Shown piece after piece: positions 45,598 to 56,750 of a DNA stretch of 64,000 bases. Under the pieces are notes generated by a model. The model was not told where the DNA came from and did not search any database. It worked only from the letters and a program-made list of their open reading frames with translations. Within the stretch, counting starts at the first letter, position 1. Every line of letters starts with the position of its first letter. Made by a program: the position numbers and the translations under genes. Origin of the DNA: Hepsetus odoe (lineage: Eukaryota; Chordata; Actinopteri; Characiformes; Hepsetidae); the NCBI GenBank assembly GCA_017165825.1, contig CM029367.1:29912633-29976632 (forward strand). The letters are read 5' to 3'.

Positions 45598-45687
45598 CTC
45601 CTACCCCCCATCTCTCACTCTCCCTCTCCATTTCTCCCCTTCTCTCTCTCCCCCAGCTACTTTATCTCTCTATTCTCCCCTCCCCCT

Positions 45688-45732
<45 letters not shown>

Positions 45733-45760
45733 TCCCACTCTCTCTCCTTTTCCCTCTCAC
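45520..45760. repeat. (CA)n followed by CT-rich tract
   Basis: CA units at 45520-45594, then CT-rich sequence with (CT)n near 45690-45728. Counterpart in unit 2 at 48292-48535. Confidence 0.95.
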
Positions 45761-46149
45761 CCCCCCCCCATGTATGCACAAACATAGTTCTTCACATTCA
45801 ACACACTGCAAATGTCACAAATGAAAATTAAACTTGACCAAAACGAGTCTCCTTGAAAAGTGAAGCCTCCCGATGTATTTTAATCAAGAGTGAGAGGTTT
45901 TTGCAGCCCCTGCCCTCTGCAGGCCACGCGTCACTCCGGGGAAGTGATTTCCAGCTGATGTGAGGTTGGGAGCAGCAGAGGAGCTGGAGTGAACAGCAGG
46001 AAGCTCTACATACGCTTCAGAAACAGACGAGGGCTCACCGTGTGCTGCGCGTATAAAATCCACTAACGTTTATCCGCGTTCGGATTCGGCCATGACGAGC
46101 CAAAAAACACGGAAGCCCAAAGATTCCCATCGCGTCTTACTCTACAGGT

Positions 46150-47212
46150 TTCAAGGGGTGTTCAGGGTGTTCCAGTGACATTCAGTGATGTTCAGTGATG
46201 TTCAGTGACGCTCAGTGATGTTCAGTGACGCTCAGTGATATTCAGTGGTGTTCAGTAATATTCAGTGGTGTTCAGTAATATTCAGTGGTGTTCAGTAATG
46301 TTTAGGGGTGCTCAGTAATGACGAGTGATATTCAGGGTGTTCAGTGATGTTGATAATATTAGTGATGTTAAGTGATGTTCAGTAATATTCAGTGATGTTC
46401 CAGTGATGTTTAAAAATTCTTCAGTGATGTTTAGGGGTATTCCAGGGTGTTCAGTGATGTTCAGTGATGTTGGGGTCTTCAGTGATGTTCGTGATATTTA
46501 GAATTGTTCAGTGATGTTTGGGGTGTTCAGGAATTATTCAGTGATGTTTAGGGGTGTTCCAGAAGTGGAGGTGTGGTGATGTTCAGTGATGTTTAAGGTG
46601 TTCAGTGATGTTTGGGGTCTTCAAGTGGTATTCAGTGATATTTAAAAGGTGTTCAGTGATGTTTAAAAGGGTATTTAGGAAATTGTTCAGTGATGTTTAG
46701 GGGTGTTCAAGAGAAGAGTGTTTAAAGAGGTCTTCAGTGATATTCAGTGATGTTTAGAATTGTTCCAGTGATGTTTGAGGTCTTCGGTGATGTTCAGTGA
46801 TGTTTAGGGTCTTCAGAAATTGTTTGAGAATTGTTCAGTGGTGTTCAGTGATGTTTAGGGGTGTTCAGTGATGTTTAGGGGTGTTTAGGGGTCTTCAGTG
46901 ATGTTCAGTGATGTTTAGGGGTGTTCAGTGATGTTCAGTGATGTTTAGGGTGTTTAGGGTCTTCGATGCTTCAGTGATATTAGGTCTTCGATGATGTTCC
47001 AGGGGTGTTTAGGGTCTTCAGTGATGTTTGGGGTGTTTGAGGGTGTTCGGTGATGTTTGAGGTGTTTAGGGTCTTCCAGTGATCTTCAGTGATGTTTAAA
47101 AGTCTTCAGTGATGTTCAGAAAGTGTTTAGGGGTCTTCCCAGTGATGTTTAGAGGTGTTTGGGGTGTTCAGTGATGTTTAGGGGTGTTTAAGGGTGTTCA
47201 GTGATGCTGTGC
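46150..47212. repeat. 10-bp minisatellite, unit 1 array
   Basis: Monomers ttcagtgatg, tttaggggtg, ttcaggggtg and relatives. The array is regular to about 46270, then has many one- and two-base indels. Ends at the junction with unit 2 of the duplication. Confidence 0.92.
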
Positions 47213-47263
47213 TCAGATCTGAGGTTTCGACGTGTCATCATTTGAGGTATTGTTTTTATTGCT

Positions 47264-47501
47264 GAATAATAATAAAAATAATAATAATAATCCTTTATTT
47301 ATAATCCCACGAATGGGAAATTCACCCTCTGCATTCTTAGCCACACATATAATATAGCAATGACAGCTACTAAGCGCCGAGAAGCAGTGTGAGGATGGTA
47401 CCTTGCTCAAAGGGTGCCTCCAGGGCAGCCCTGGGGTGGGAATTGAACCCACAATCTTCCGATGCGGCGCCAACTCCCTAACCACTAGGCCACCGCTGCC
47501 C
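47264..47501 (-). repeat. tRNA-derived SINE, duplicated copy
   Basis: Counterpart of 44477-44715: (AAT)n, 'tttataatcccacgaatggg', 'ggtaccttgctcaaaggg', B-box complement 'ggaattgaaccc', head complement 'taggccaccgctgccc'. Confidence 0.8.
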
Positions 47502-47566
47502 AAGAAGAAGAGCTGCTTCAGGGCCAACTTTCCTGGCTAAAGTATACAGAGAAGGTATCAGGACAT

Positions 47567-47700
47567 CAGTCAGAGGAGTCATTTCTCAGGCAAGCTTGTC
47601 TAATTGGAGCTTGCAGGGGGTGTGAGTCCATCCCAGCTCACACCAGGGCGAAGGACGGGGACACACCCTGGACAGGTCGCCAGCCCATCGCAGGGAGGTA
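47567..47700 (-). repeat. Mermaid/DANA-like SINE fragment, duplicated copy
   Basis: Counterpart of 44793-44912 ('gtgtgagtccatcccagctc', 'gacaggtcgccagcccatcg'). It is slightly longer here, retaining the 'gtcgccagcccatcgc' part. Confidence 0.55.
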
Positions 47701-48291
47701 TCAGGACATGATGCTTCATAGTTGCAGACCAGTCAGAGCGCCCATACTGACCCCTGTCCACCACCAAAAGTGCCTACAGCGAGTATTAGAAATGGAGCAG
47801 GAAGCAATGGAAGAGACCTGATTGGTCAGGTTTTAGATGACGGATCATGGCCACAGTGTGGTTTGAGGAACAAAGAGTAAGGTGTTGACTAGGCTAACAA
47901 ATAATCTTAATCAGATTTAGCCTCTGTGGGAGGAGCTGGACAAACTGTTCCCATCTATAAAGGTCCGACCTCACAACGCACGGGGTCTGCTGCTACCGTC
48001 CTGGTGCAGAAACCCCAGCACATCTTCAGAGTCTTGTGGAGCCCAGGCCTCCAGAGCAGTTGTGGTGACATGCTGGGGACTCACACGGTGTTGGTCATGT
48101 GGTTTGAAGGTTCCGCCCTGTTCGGGGTGTGTATTTTATCATCCTGAAGTCAGATTTGCACCCCGCTCTGTGGGCACTGCCCCATCGGGCTCCACCAGGC
48201 AGGGCCGGGCTCCTGCACACCGCTTCACACTCCACGGCACATGTGTGAGCCATGTGCCTCAGTCAGATTCAGGATGCTTTCCAGTAGTGTA

Positions 48292-48373
<82 letters not shown>

Positions 48374-48477
48374 CTCCCTACCCCCCCCCCCATCTCTCGC
48401 TCTCCCTCTCCATTTCTCCCCCTTCTCTCTCTCTCCCCCCACTCATATCCTCTCTAATGCTCTCCCCCTCCCCACCC

Positions 48478-48516
<39 letters not shown>

Positions 48517-48535
48517 CTTCCCACTCCCACTCTCT
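48292..48535. repeat. (CA)n followed by CT-rich tract
   Basis: CA units 48292-48370 with one CAA interruption, a C-run, then CT-rich sequence with (CT)n near 48480-48512. Confidence 0.95.
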
Positions 48536-48932
48536 CTCACTTTTCCTCTCACCCCCTCCCATATGTGCAAACATGTTTCTTCGTTCAGCAACACTGCAAA
48601 TGTCACAAATGAAAATTAAACTTGACCAAAACGAGTCTCCTTGAAAAGTGAAGCCTCCCGATGTATTTTTAATCAGGCGGGGTTTTTGCAGCCCCTGCCC
48701 TCTGCAGGCCACGTGTCACTCCGGGGAAGTGATTTCCAGCTGATGTGAGGTTAGGAGCACCGAAGGAGGCTGGGTGAACCAGCGGGAAGCTCTACACATA
48801 CGCTGAGAAACAGACGAGGGCTCACCGTGTGCTGCGCGTATAAAATCCACTAACGTTTATCCGCGTTCGGATTCGGCCATGACGAGCCTAAAAACACGGA
48901 AGCCCAAAGATTCCCATCCGTCTTCTCTACAG

Positions 48933-50895
48933 GTTCAGGGGTGTTCAGGGGTGTTCAGTGACATTCAGTGATGTTCAGTGATGTTCAGTGACGCTCAGTG
49001 ATGTTCAGTGACGCTCAGTGATATTCAGTGGTGTTCAGTAATATTCAGTGGTGTTCAGTAATGTTTAGGGGTGCTCAGTAATATTGAGTGATGTTCAGGG
49101 GTGTTCAGTGATGTTCAGTAATATTCAGTGATGTTAAGTGATGTTCAGTAATATTCAGTGATGTTCAGTGATGTTTAGGGGTCTTCAGTGATGTTTAGGG
49201 GTGTTCAGGGGTGTTCAGTGATGTTCAGTGATGTTTAGGGGTCTTCAGTGATGTTCAGTGATGTTGGGGTGTTCAGTGATGTTTAGGGGTGTTCAGGGGT
49301 GTTCAGTGATGTTCAGGGGTGTTTAGGGGTCTTCAGTGATGTTCAGTGATGTTTAGGGGTGTTCAGTGATGTTTAGGGGTCTTCAGTGATGTTCAGTGAT
49401 GTTTAGGGGTGTTCAGTGATGTTTAGGGGTGTTCAGGGGTGTTCAGTGATGTTTAGGGGTGTTCAGGGGTGTTTAGGGGTCTTCAGTGATGTTCAGTGAT
49501 GTTTAGGGGTGTTCAGTGATGTTTAGGGGTCTTCAGTGATGTTCAGTGATGTTTAGGGGTCTTCAGGGGTGTTTAGGGGTGTTCAGTGGTGTTCAGTGAT
49601 GTTTAGGGGTGTTCAGTGATGTTTAGGGGTGTTTAGGGGTCTTCAGTGATGTTCAGTGATATTTAGGGGTGTTCAGTGATGTTCAATGATATTTTAGGGG
49701 TATTTAGGGTCTTCAGCGTATTTCAGTGATGTTTAGAGTCTTCAGTGATATTCAGGGTGTTAGGGGTCTTCAATGATGTTTAGAGGTGTTTAGGGGTGTT
49801 CCAGTGATGTTTAGAAATTGTTCAAAGTCTTCAAGTGTGTTCAGTGATGTTTAAGGGTCTTCAGTGATGTTCAGAGGTATTTAGGGAGTCTTCAGTGATA
49901 TTTGGGGGTGTTTACAGGGTCATTCAGTGATGTTAGGAGTGTTTAAATTATTCCAGTGATATTTCAAAGGTATTTAGGTCTTCAGTGATATTCGAAAGTG
50001 ATGTTTAGAGATGTTCAGTGATGTTCAATGATATTTGGGGTCTTCAGTGATATTTAAAAGTGTTTAGGGTCTTCAGTGATGTTCCAGTGATGTTTAGGAG
50101 TCTTCAGTGATATTCCAGAAGAGGTGTTTAGGGTCTTCAGTAGACCTGTTTTGAGGTGTGCTGAAAACCCCAGTGATGTTTAGGGGTGTTCAGTGATGTT
50201 TAGGGGTGTTTAGGGGTCTTCAGTGATGTTCAGTGATGTTTAGGGGTCTTCAGTGATGTTCAGTGATGTTTAGGGGTCTTCAGTGATGTTTAGGGGTGTT
50301 TAGGGGTCTTCAGTGATGTTCAGTGATGTTTAAGGAGTCTTCGTGATGTTCAGTGATGTTTGAGGTCTTCAGTGATGTTCAGAGGTGTTCGAGGTCTTCA
50401 GATGTTTAAGGGGTGTTTAAAGGGGTGTTCAGTGATGTTTAAGAAATTGTTAGGGTCTTCAGGATGTTCAGTGATGTTTGGGGTCTTCAGTGATGTTCAA
50501 GTGATGTTTAGGGGTCTTCAGTGATATTTTAAAGTGTTTAGGGTGTAGTGATGTTCAGTAGTGTTGAGGTCTTCAGTGATGTTCAGTGATATTTAAGGTG
50601 TTCAAGGGTGTTGGTGATGTTTGAGGTGTTCAGTGATGTTTAGGGGTGTTTAGGGGTCTTCAGTGATGTTCAGTGATGTTTAGGGGTCTTCAGTGATGTT
50701 CAGTGATGTTTAGGGGTGTTTAGGGGTCTTCAGTGATGTTCGGTGATGTTTGAGGTGCTGGTGATGTTTAGGAGTGTTTAGGGGTCTTCAGTGATGTTCA
50801 GTGATGTTTAGGGGTCTTCAGTGATGTTTAGGGGTGTTGGGGTGTTCAGTGATGTTTAGGGGTGTTCGGTGATGTTGGGGTGTTCAGTGATGTTG
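48933..50895. repeat. 10-bp minisatellite, unit 2 array
   Basis: About 1.96 kb. 48933-49690 keeps an exact 10-bp register with monomers ttcagtgatg, tttaggggtg, tttaggggtc and ttcaggggtg, often in the order cttcagtgatg-ttcagtgatg-tttaggggt. 49690-50160 and 50320-50640 are irregular with frequent indels, then regular units return. Confidence 0.93.
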
Positions 50896-51509
50896 GTGCA
50901 CGGTGTCTGCACTGTAAAGCCTGCGCTGGCAGGAGCGTCGAACTGCTGCAGTTTTAGTGCGTGCGGTAAAACGTTGGGATGTCTGAGCTCATTAGGCCGG
51001 CTGTCCATTGGAAGGCACCCTTACAAATATGGAGAGGAGGGCTGGAGTTTGTAATGCATCTTTTCGTTTTTCTGACTACATTTTATGGTAATGGTAGCTG
51101 GAGCAGGCTTTGAACTGAGGCAGAACACAGAATGATTTTCAAGCTTTGTACTCTAAGTATTCAGAAAATTGCCAATAACAGTGACTTATGTCAATTTAAG
51201 CTGCCGTAGTATAACTTTGCGCTCTGCTCACTGCTTTCAGCAGAAATTAAGTAGATTTTTTTCTGTTGTCTGGGAACAGTCATTACATTTATTTATTAAC
51301 AAGACATTCTCGCACCCTTTCCGTTAAATATGACTGTCCCTGTTACTGTTTACAAGTTTGTTTTTTTCTTTTAGGAAGCTATATTATTTCAAATTTATAA
51401 TTTTTACATTTTTGTATTATTAGTTTGGTATTATTAAATTGCCCATATCTTGCTTGTCAAATCATCCCCCTCTCAAAAAGCTTTAATAATAAAACATAAA
51501 ACAAGCTGT
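50896..51509. other. unique AT-rich intronic DNA
   Basis: No gene or repeat recognised. Confidence 0.4.
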
Positions 51510-51690
51510 TTCTTTGGTTACTGTGCCTTTAAGACTGATAGGTGTAAAGGAGATCCGCTCTGATTGGCCGCCTGCATGATGCCTTATTCAAGGTAAACAC
51601 ATTATACCTTAATGTGGTGGGCTGAAAAGTGACGATTTAAAGGGTGGCGTGTGATCCAGCTGAATTTGTGACATCACAAAAACAACACAC
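51510..51690 (+). repeat. dispersed repeat, unknown class (copy B)
   Basis: 'gttactgtgcctttaagac', 'gctctgattggccgcc' and 'tttgtgacatcacaaaaac' correspond in reverse order to 5153-5350. Non-coding. Confidence 0.35.
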
Positions 51691-51756
51691 GCGAAACGGG
51701 CTGCTTCTCCAGTTTCTCCAGGCTCGAGAAGCCAAAGGCTTTAAAACAGCGTTTAA

Positions 51757-51871
51757 GTGAAAACTGAAAGTGACTATTCTCGTCATTGAGAAACACAGCA
51801 CAGCACACGGTGCAACCGAAGCCGAGAGCAAACACCCCTCTGCCTTTACCCCCACAGCCCGGGACAGTGGG
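51757..51871 (-). repeat. tRNA-derived SINE, tail part only
   Basis: 'gaaagtgactattctcgtc', 'gaaacacagcacagcacacg' and 'tacccccacagcccgggac' cover the tail; core and head are absent. Confidence 0.7.
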
Positions 51872-51999
51872 GGCGGTAAGCGGCTGGTGGTGCTGATAAA
51901 GCAGTGATGGCCCATTTCCCAGGGAAACTTATGACTACACAGCTACTGCTTAGATCCTTAATATGCAGCTATGTTTGCGATCTGATGACAAGCAGAGAC

Positions 52000-52006
<7 letters not shown>

Positions 52007-52033
<27 letters not shown>

Positions 52034-52055
52034 GAAAAAAAGAAAAAAAATTAAG
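52007..52055. repeat. A-rich tract
   Basis: Nearly pure A with few G interruptions. It opens a 2.4-kb low-complexity region that runs to 54378. Confidence 0.95.
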
Positions 52056-52094
52056 AACAATATTTGCAACAGTTCTCTTATCTGGTGTCTGGAT

Positions 52095-52181
52095 GGCAAA
52101 GAAAGAGTGAGTGTGAGAAGAGAGGGAGAAAAAAAAAAAAAGAAAAAGAAAAACCACAGGAGGCCTGCTTACATAACAGCA

Positions 52182-52225
<44 letters not shown>

Positions 52226-52540
52226 AGGGGAGGAGAGGAGAGAGAGAGCAGATAGTGAAAGAGGTGAAAAGAGGAGACAAGATGGAAAGAGAAAAAGTAA
52301 ATAGAAAGACACAGGCGGAAGAGAGAGATAGATGAAGAGGATTAAATACAAAAGAGATGAAGGGGATAGAATAGAAATATAAGAAGAAAGAAGACAGGAG
52401 AATGAAAAGGATGGAAAGGAGCAAAAAGCAAACAGAAAAAGACAGAGTGAGAGATAAAGAAACAGAGAGGATGAAATACAGAGAAAAGGAGAATTAAGGG
52501 AAAGAGTGAGAGAGAGAGCGAGTTTGGTGTGTAATGGGGG
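52095..52540. repeat. purine-rich tract with embedded (CA)n
   Basis: A/G-rich over about 0.45 kb, interrupted by (CA)n at 52182-52222. Open frames here are Lys/Glu/Arg-rich artefacts. Confidence 0.9.
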
Positions 52541-52599
52541 AGGGTTGGTGGCCTCCAGACTATCTCACTCTACTGAATCGTATTGGAAACAAACCTCTA

Positions 52600-52765
52600 T
52601 ATATCTCTCTCTCTCACATCCATCTCTCTATCTTCTTTCTCTCAGTTCTCTCTTTCTCTCTCTCGCTCCTCTTCGCTCTACTCTCTCTGTCTCTCTCTCT
52701 CCTCCTCTCTCTCTCATGTATCTCTCTCTCACTCTCTCTCTCTCTCACGCTCTCGGTTCCTCTCT

Positions 52766-52796
<31 letters not shown>

Positions 52797-52858
52797 ACGC
52801 TCTCAGTTCTCTCTCTTTCTCTCTCTCTCACTCTCTCTCTCACGCTCTCAGTTCTCTT

Positions 52859-52926
<68 letters not shown>

Positions 52927-52952
52927 GTCTCTCTCTGTCTCTCCTCTCTCTC
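52600..52952. repeat. pyrimidine-rich (CT)n tract
   Basis: CT dinucleotides and variants, with internal duplicates of 'tctctcacgctctc' near 52740, 52792 and 52840. Opposes the purine tract before it. Confidence 0.95.
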
Positions 52953-53040
52953 CTGGTGGAAGAAGGCCAAATGGGTGATTGGAAATCTTTCTGGTGTCTG
53001 AGGATGGGGACAAGAGAACTACTTCTGAAACTGATGTAAG

Positions 53041-54378
53041 AGGTGGAGGTGGGAGTAGATTAAGAGTAAGGAGTAGAGTAAAGTAATGAGTGGAGTAAAT
53101 TAGATGGAAATGGAAGTAGGAAGTAAGTAGGTAGAGTGGGTGGTGGGATGGGTGGATCTGGTGAGTGGAGTAGAGTAATGGTGGAGTGAGGTGGGTAGAG
53201 TGGGAGTAGAGAGTAGAGTGGAGTAGGTGGGTGAGGTGGTGGAGTAGGATTGGGTGGGAGTGAGTGGAAGTGTGGGTGGGTGGGGTGGAGTGGGAGTGGG
53301 AGTGGGTGGGTAGAATTGAAGTGAGAGTGGAGTGGGTGAGGTGGGAGTGGGGTAGGAGTGAGGTGGAGTGGGTGGAGTGGGTAGAGAGTAAGTGGAGTCA
53401 GAGTGAGTGGAGTAAGTGGAGAGTGAGGAGTGGAGTGAGTAGATTAAGTGGGTAGAGTGAGTGTGGGTGGGGTGGAGGTGGGTGGGTGGGGTGAGGTGGG
53501 TGATGGGAGTGAGAGTGGGGTGGGAGTGGGTAGAGGTGGAGTGAAGTGGGGTGGGGTGGAGTGGGGTGGAGTGGGAGTGGGGTGGGAGTGGGAGTGGAGT
53601 GGGATGGGGTGGGTGGAGGTGGATGGGGGTGGGTGGGTGGATTAGAGTGGGTGGGTGGGAGGTGGAGTAGTGGGAGTGGGGTGGAGTGGGGTGGGTGGAG
53701 TGAGTGGGAGTGAAGTGTGGGTGGAGTGGGAGTGGGTGAGGTAGGAGTAGAGTAGGAGTAGAGGGTGGGGTGATGGGTGAGGTGGAGTGGGGTGGAGTGG
53801 GGTAGGTAGGTGAGGTGGGGTACAAGTGAGGTGGGTAGAGGTGGAGTAGAGTAAGTGAGTGGGAGTGAGTGAGGCAGAGTAGAGGGTGGAGTGAAGTGGA
53901 GGAGTGGGGTGGGCAGACAGAGTGAGTGAGTGGGTGAGGTGAGTAGGTAAGAGGTGGAGTGGGGTGGAGTGGGGAGTGAGTGGAGTAGAGGGGTGGAGTG
54001 GAGTGGAGTAAGAGTGGGTGGAGTGGGGTGAGTAGAGGTGGGTGGGTGGGTGGGTGGAGTGGGGGTGGGTGGGTGGGAGTGGGGTGGAGTGGGTGGAGTG
54101 GGTGGGAGTGGATCAGAGTGGGGAGGTGGGTGGAGTGGGGTGCAGGTGGGGTGGATGGGGTGGATGGGTGGGGTGGGAGGTGGGTGGGTGGTGGGGTGGA
54201 GTGGGGTGGGTGGGAGTGAAGAGGTGGAGTGGGGTGGGTGGAGTGGAGTGTGGAGTGGGTGGGTGAGGTGGGATGAGTCGAGACAGGTGGAGCAGAGTAG
54301 AGTAGAGAGTGGAGTAGAGTAGAGTAGAGTAGAGTAGAGTAGAGCAGAGTAGAGAGTGGAGTAGAGTAGAGTAGAGTG
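53041..54378. repeat. G-rich pentamer-based minisatellite (GGAGT/GGGTG/AGAGT)
   Basis: About 1.3 kb of gtggg, ggagt, gggtg and agagt words; the last 90 bp (54290-54378) is nearly pure (AGAGT)n. The plus strand is almost C-free. The minus-strand frames of 241 and 387 codons are Pro/Thr/Ser/His repeat translations and not genes. Confidence 0.93.
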
Positions 54379-54598
54379 ATTTTTTATTCTCCCACGAATG
54401 GGAAATTTGGGCGTTACAGGGCTCTTATGAAAGTGACAGGTGTAAAAAGAATAGAAAAGATATATAAAAAAATAAAAACATAAAGATGTAAAGAAAGAGG
54501 AAGAGGAACAAGTACAGTAGAAAGTAAGTACAGGAGCTATAAATACTAGATAATAAATCATCTATTTATCTATATATATATACACATCGCGCTCTTGA
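54379..54598. repeat. repeat end resembling the AAT-tailed SINE 3' tail (probable)
   Basis: 'tttattctcccacgaatggg' followed by 'aaattt' matches the 3' end beside the SINE at 47264 ('tttataatcccacgaatggg', 'aaattc'). The rest is AT-rich and unassigned. Confidence 0.35.
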
Positions 54599-54600
54599 AA

Positions 54601-54774
54601 CTGAAAGTCTGTCATTGTGAAACAGAACAGTGCTCAGTGAACCATATCCAGCACCCAGGGAACAGTGATGGGGACAGTACCTTGATCAAGAGTACCTCGG
54701 GACAACCTACTGGTCTGGGCCTCGAAGCAATGACCTTCTGATCCCAGTCCTGAACACCAGGCCGCCGCTGTCCT
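54601..54774 (-). repeat. tRNA-derived SINE, internally deleted
   Basis: Tail piece 'gtcattgtgaaacagaacag', then 'atccagcacccagggaacag', core complement, and head complement 'acaccaggccgccgctgtcc'. Confidence 0.78.
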
Positions 54775-54940
54775 GCATCAGGATCATGTATAAAGGCTGA
54801 ACTCGTGTTTGATGAAGACACACACAGTGGTGGTGGATCAGAAGGGAAATGGTGAGACTGTGATGATCTGTTACTGATGATGCAGGACTGCTGTTTTGTT
54901 GTTGTTATTATTATTGTTGGTGGTGGCCTTGTACACAATG

Positions 54941-55135
54941 TGAAAGTGAAGTGAAAGTGACTATTCTTGTCATTGTGAAACGCAGCACAGCACAACTCTG
55001 TTTCATCCACACACACGTGCAGCAGGGGGCAGCTACTGAAAGCGCCCGGGGAGCAGTGATGGGGACGGTACCTTGCTCAAGGGTACCTCGGGGCAACCTA
55101 CTGGTGAGGGAATCGGACTCACAATCTTCCAATCC
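54941..55135 (-). repeat. tRNA-derived SINE, head truncated
   Basis: Tail 'gtgaagtgaaagtgactatt', 'gtgcagcagggggcagc', core complement 'ggtaccttgctcaaggg', B-box complement 'ggaatcggactc'. It stops before the head end. Confidence 0.85.
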
Positions 55136-55155
55136 TTTTAAAGGGCTTTTAAACA

Positions 55156-55168
<13 letters not shown>

Positions 55169-55244
<76 letters not shown>
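55169..55244. repeat. (CA)n microsatellite
   Basis: CA repeat with one CCTA interruption near 55191, preceded by (CT)n. Confidence 0.97.
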
Positions 55245-55246
<2 letters not shown>

Positions 55247-56099
55247 CTCATCCTTGTTTCGGGAATATTAAAGCCTGTCGACAAAAGTAAACACGCGGCA
55301 TCCACTCTCGCTCATAAATATTTAGGCGCGGAGACTCGGCTCTACGCGTACGCGGTGCGACTCGCTTTGTTTTAACTGTGACGGCAAAAAAATAAAGCCT
55401 GGGTTTAGATGGCCTACGGGCAGGGCTCTGCAGGTTCCACCGCTATTACAGCTTCACCTTTTAGGAAAAACAGAATAAGAAAAGGAATAGAAAAAGTAAA
55501 AAAAAAAAAAAAAAACGTGCAGAAAGTTGGCCCACTCCCGGTGGCTGATGGAAGCCTTCTTAAAAAGCAATCCAGTGCCGGCACTGCTGGCTTCTTTCGG
55601 CCTCTTTAATTACTTTTTTGTGGGTCAGATTTTGAGGTTGGGAGTGTTTAAATGGAAGGCCGCAGGGATTGGCTCAACAGCGGATGTTCCTTAAAGAAAA
55701 ATGTAAAAAGAGCCCCTTTGAGTCGGTTTGAAGCATGTTGCTTCACGCTTGTCACAAAGCTACCATTACGTTAACGACTGGCTTCATCACAGGCTCGAGG
55801 TGACTCCGTATCAAAGAATGCCGGGAATTTTAATTCAGCGCCGCTGCTGCTTTCAGCCCGTCTGCTGTTTAATGACGGACCGCCGCATTGTTCTGCCAAG
55901 CCCCCCACCTTTGTGTGTTCTGCCTCCTGGAAGCATAAAAGTCGACTTTTATTACCAAAAAAACCCAACTCATAACATGTTGTTACACGGTGCAGGATGC
56001 CCGAGTTTCGGTGAAATTTCCTGCCAAAACACACACGGCGGAACGGAGCGGCTTCCAGCAGGAACCAACCGTTGTTTTAAATTTGGCATCTCCGGCATA
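55245..56099. other. unique intronic DNA
   Basis: An A-run lies at 55499-55515. Otherwise complex; the minus- and plus-strand open frames (66-127 codons) overlap one another and show no domain. Confidence 0.4.
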
Positions 56100-56350
56100 T
56101 TTCAATGTTAACCCTCAGATGTCTACAGCGATTCCTGTTTTGCTAAACGTTCCATTTGGGTCTGCGTTTGCAGGGCGATTTGACTTATTTCCCCCCAAAA
56201 GTGATCAATATTCAACGCTTTGACCTGAAATGCTCTTTACAATGCTGCCGAATGGGACCAGACGTCTGAAGCCTCTGAAAGCTCCCCAAAGAAAGCTGTA
56301 ACACAGAGTTTTATGAATTTTATGAAAACCTTTCCTGGTGGTGGGGGGAG
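56100..56350. repeat. possible old dispersed repeat (copy B)
   Basis: 'agacgtctg' then 'cctctgaaagctcccc' and 'aaagctgtaaca' (56259-56302) match the order at 20029-20090. Upstream 'cgatttgacttatttcc' may belong to the same element. Class unknown. Confidence 0.35.
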
Positions 56351-56510
56351 GGGGGGTACATACAAGGTAAATTAGTATCTTAGAACACATAACCATTATT
56401 GTACCATCATCATCTTTAAATATTAGACACTCACTGTTGGGTGAGGACCACAAATAAATGCCTATAATTCAGACCGCAGAAGATTGGATTCAGACGTAGG
56501 ATTTACCTGT

Positions 56511-56750
56511 AAGTGAAAGTGACTACCCTTGTCATTGTGAAACGCAGCACAGCAAGACACAGTCAAATTCAACCTCTGTGTTTCACCCATACACACATGT
56601 GCAGCAGGGGGCAGCTTTTGAAAGCACCCGGGGAGCAGTGACGGGGACGGTACCTTGCCCAAGGGTACCTCAGGGCAACCTACTGGTGAGGGAATCGAAC
56701 CCCCAATCTTCTGACCTGGAGCAAACTCCCTAACCACTAGACCACCGCTG
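56511..56750 (-). repeat. tRNA-derived SINE, complete, reverse
   Basis: Tail 'aagtgaaagtgactaccc', 'gtgcagcagggggcagc', 'ggtaccttgcccaagggta', B-box complement 'gggaatcgaacccc', head complement 'accactagaccaccgctg'. Confidence 0.92.

Larger units (their letters stand above)
44431..47212. repeat. tandem duplication, unit 1
   Basis: About 2.78 kb. Order: reverse SINE (44477-44715), Mermaid-like fragment (44793-44912), unique block, (CA)n, CT tract, unique block with 'cgcgtataaaatccactaac', 10-bp minisatellite. The same order follows in unit 2, offset about 2.78 kb (start 'tcagatctgag' at 44432 and 47213; 'gtataaaatcc' at 46051 and 48838). Confidence 0.85.
47213..50895. repeat. tandem duplication, unit 2
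   Basis: Same module order as unit 1, with numerous small indels and base changes. Its minisatellite is longer (about 1.96 kb against 1.06 kb), so the unit is about 3.68 kb. Right end at 50895, where unique sequence 'gtgcacggtgtctgcactg' begins. Confidence 0.85.

Noticed and set aside
45309..48612. His/Thr- and Ser/Leu-rich open frames around the (CA)n-CT tracts
   Set aside because: Simple-sequence translations, present twice only because the block is duplicated.
48933..50895. Interstitial telomere repeat
   Set aside because: TTAGGG occurs, but inside a 10-bp unit and never as consecutive hexamers.
53100..54561. Minus-strand Pro/Thr/Ser/His-rich open frames of 241 and 387 codons
   Set aside because: They translate the G-rich pentamer array; no domain, no splice logic, composition set by the repeat.
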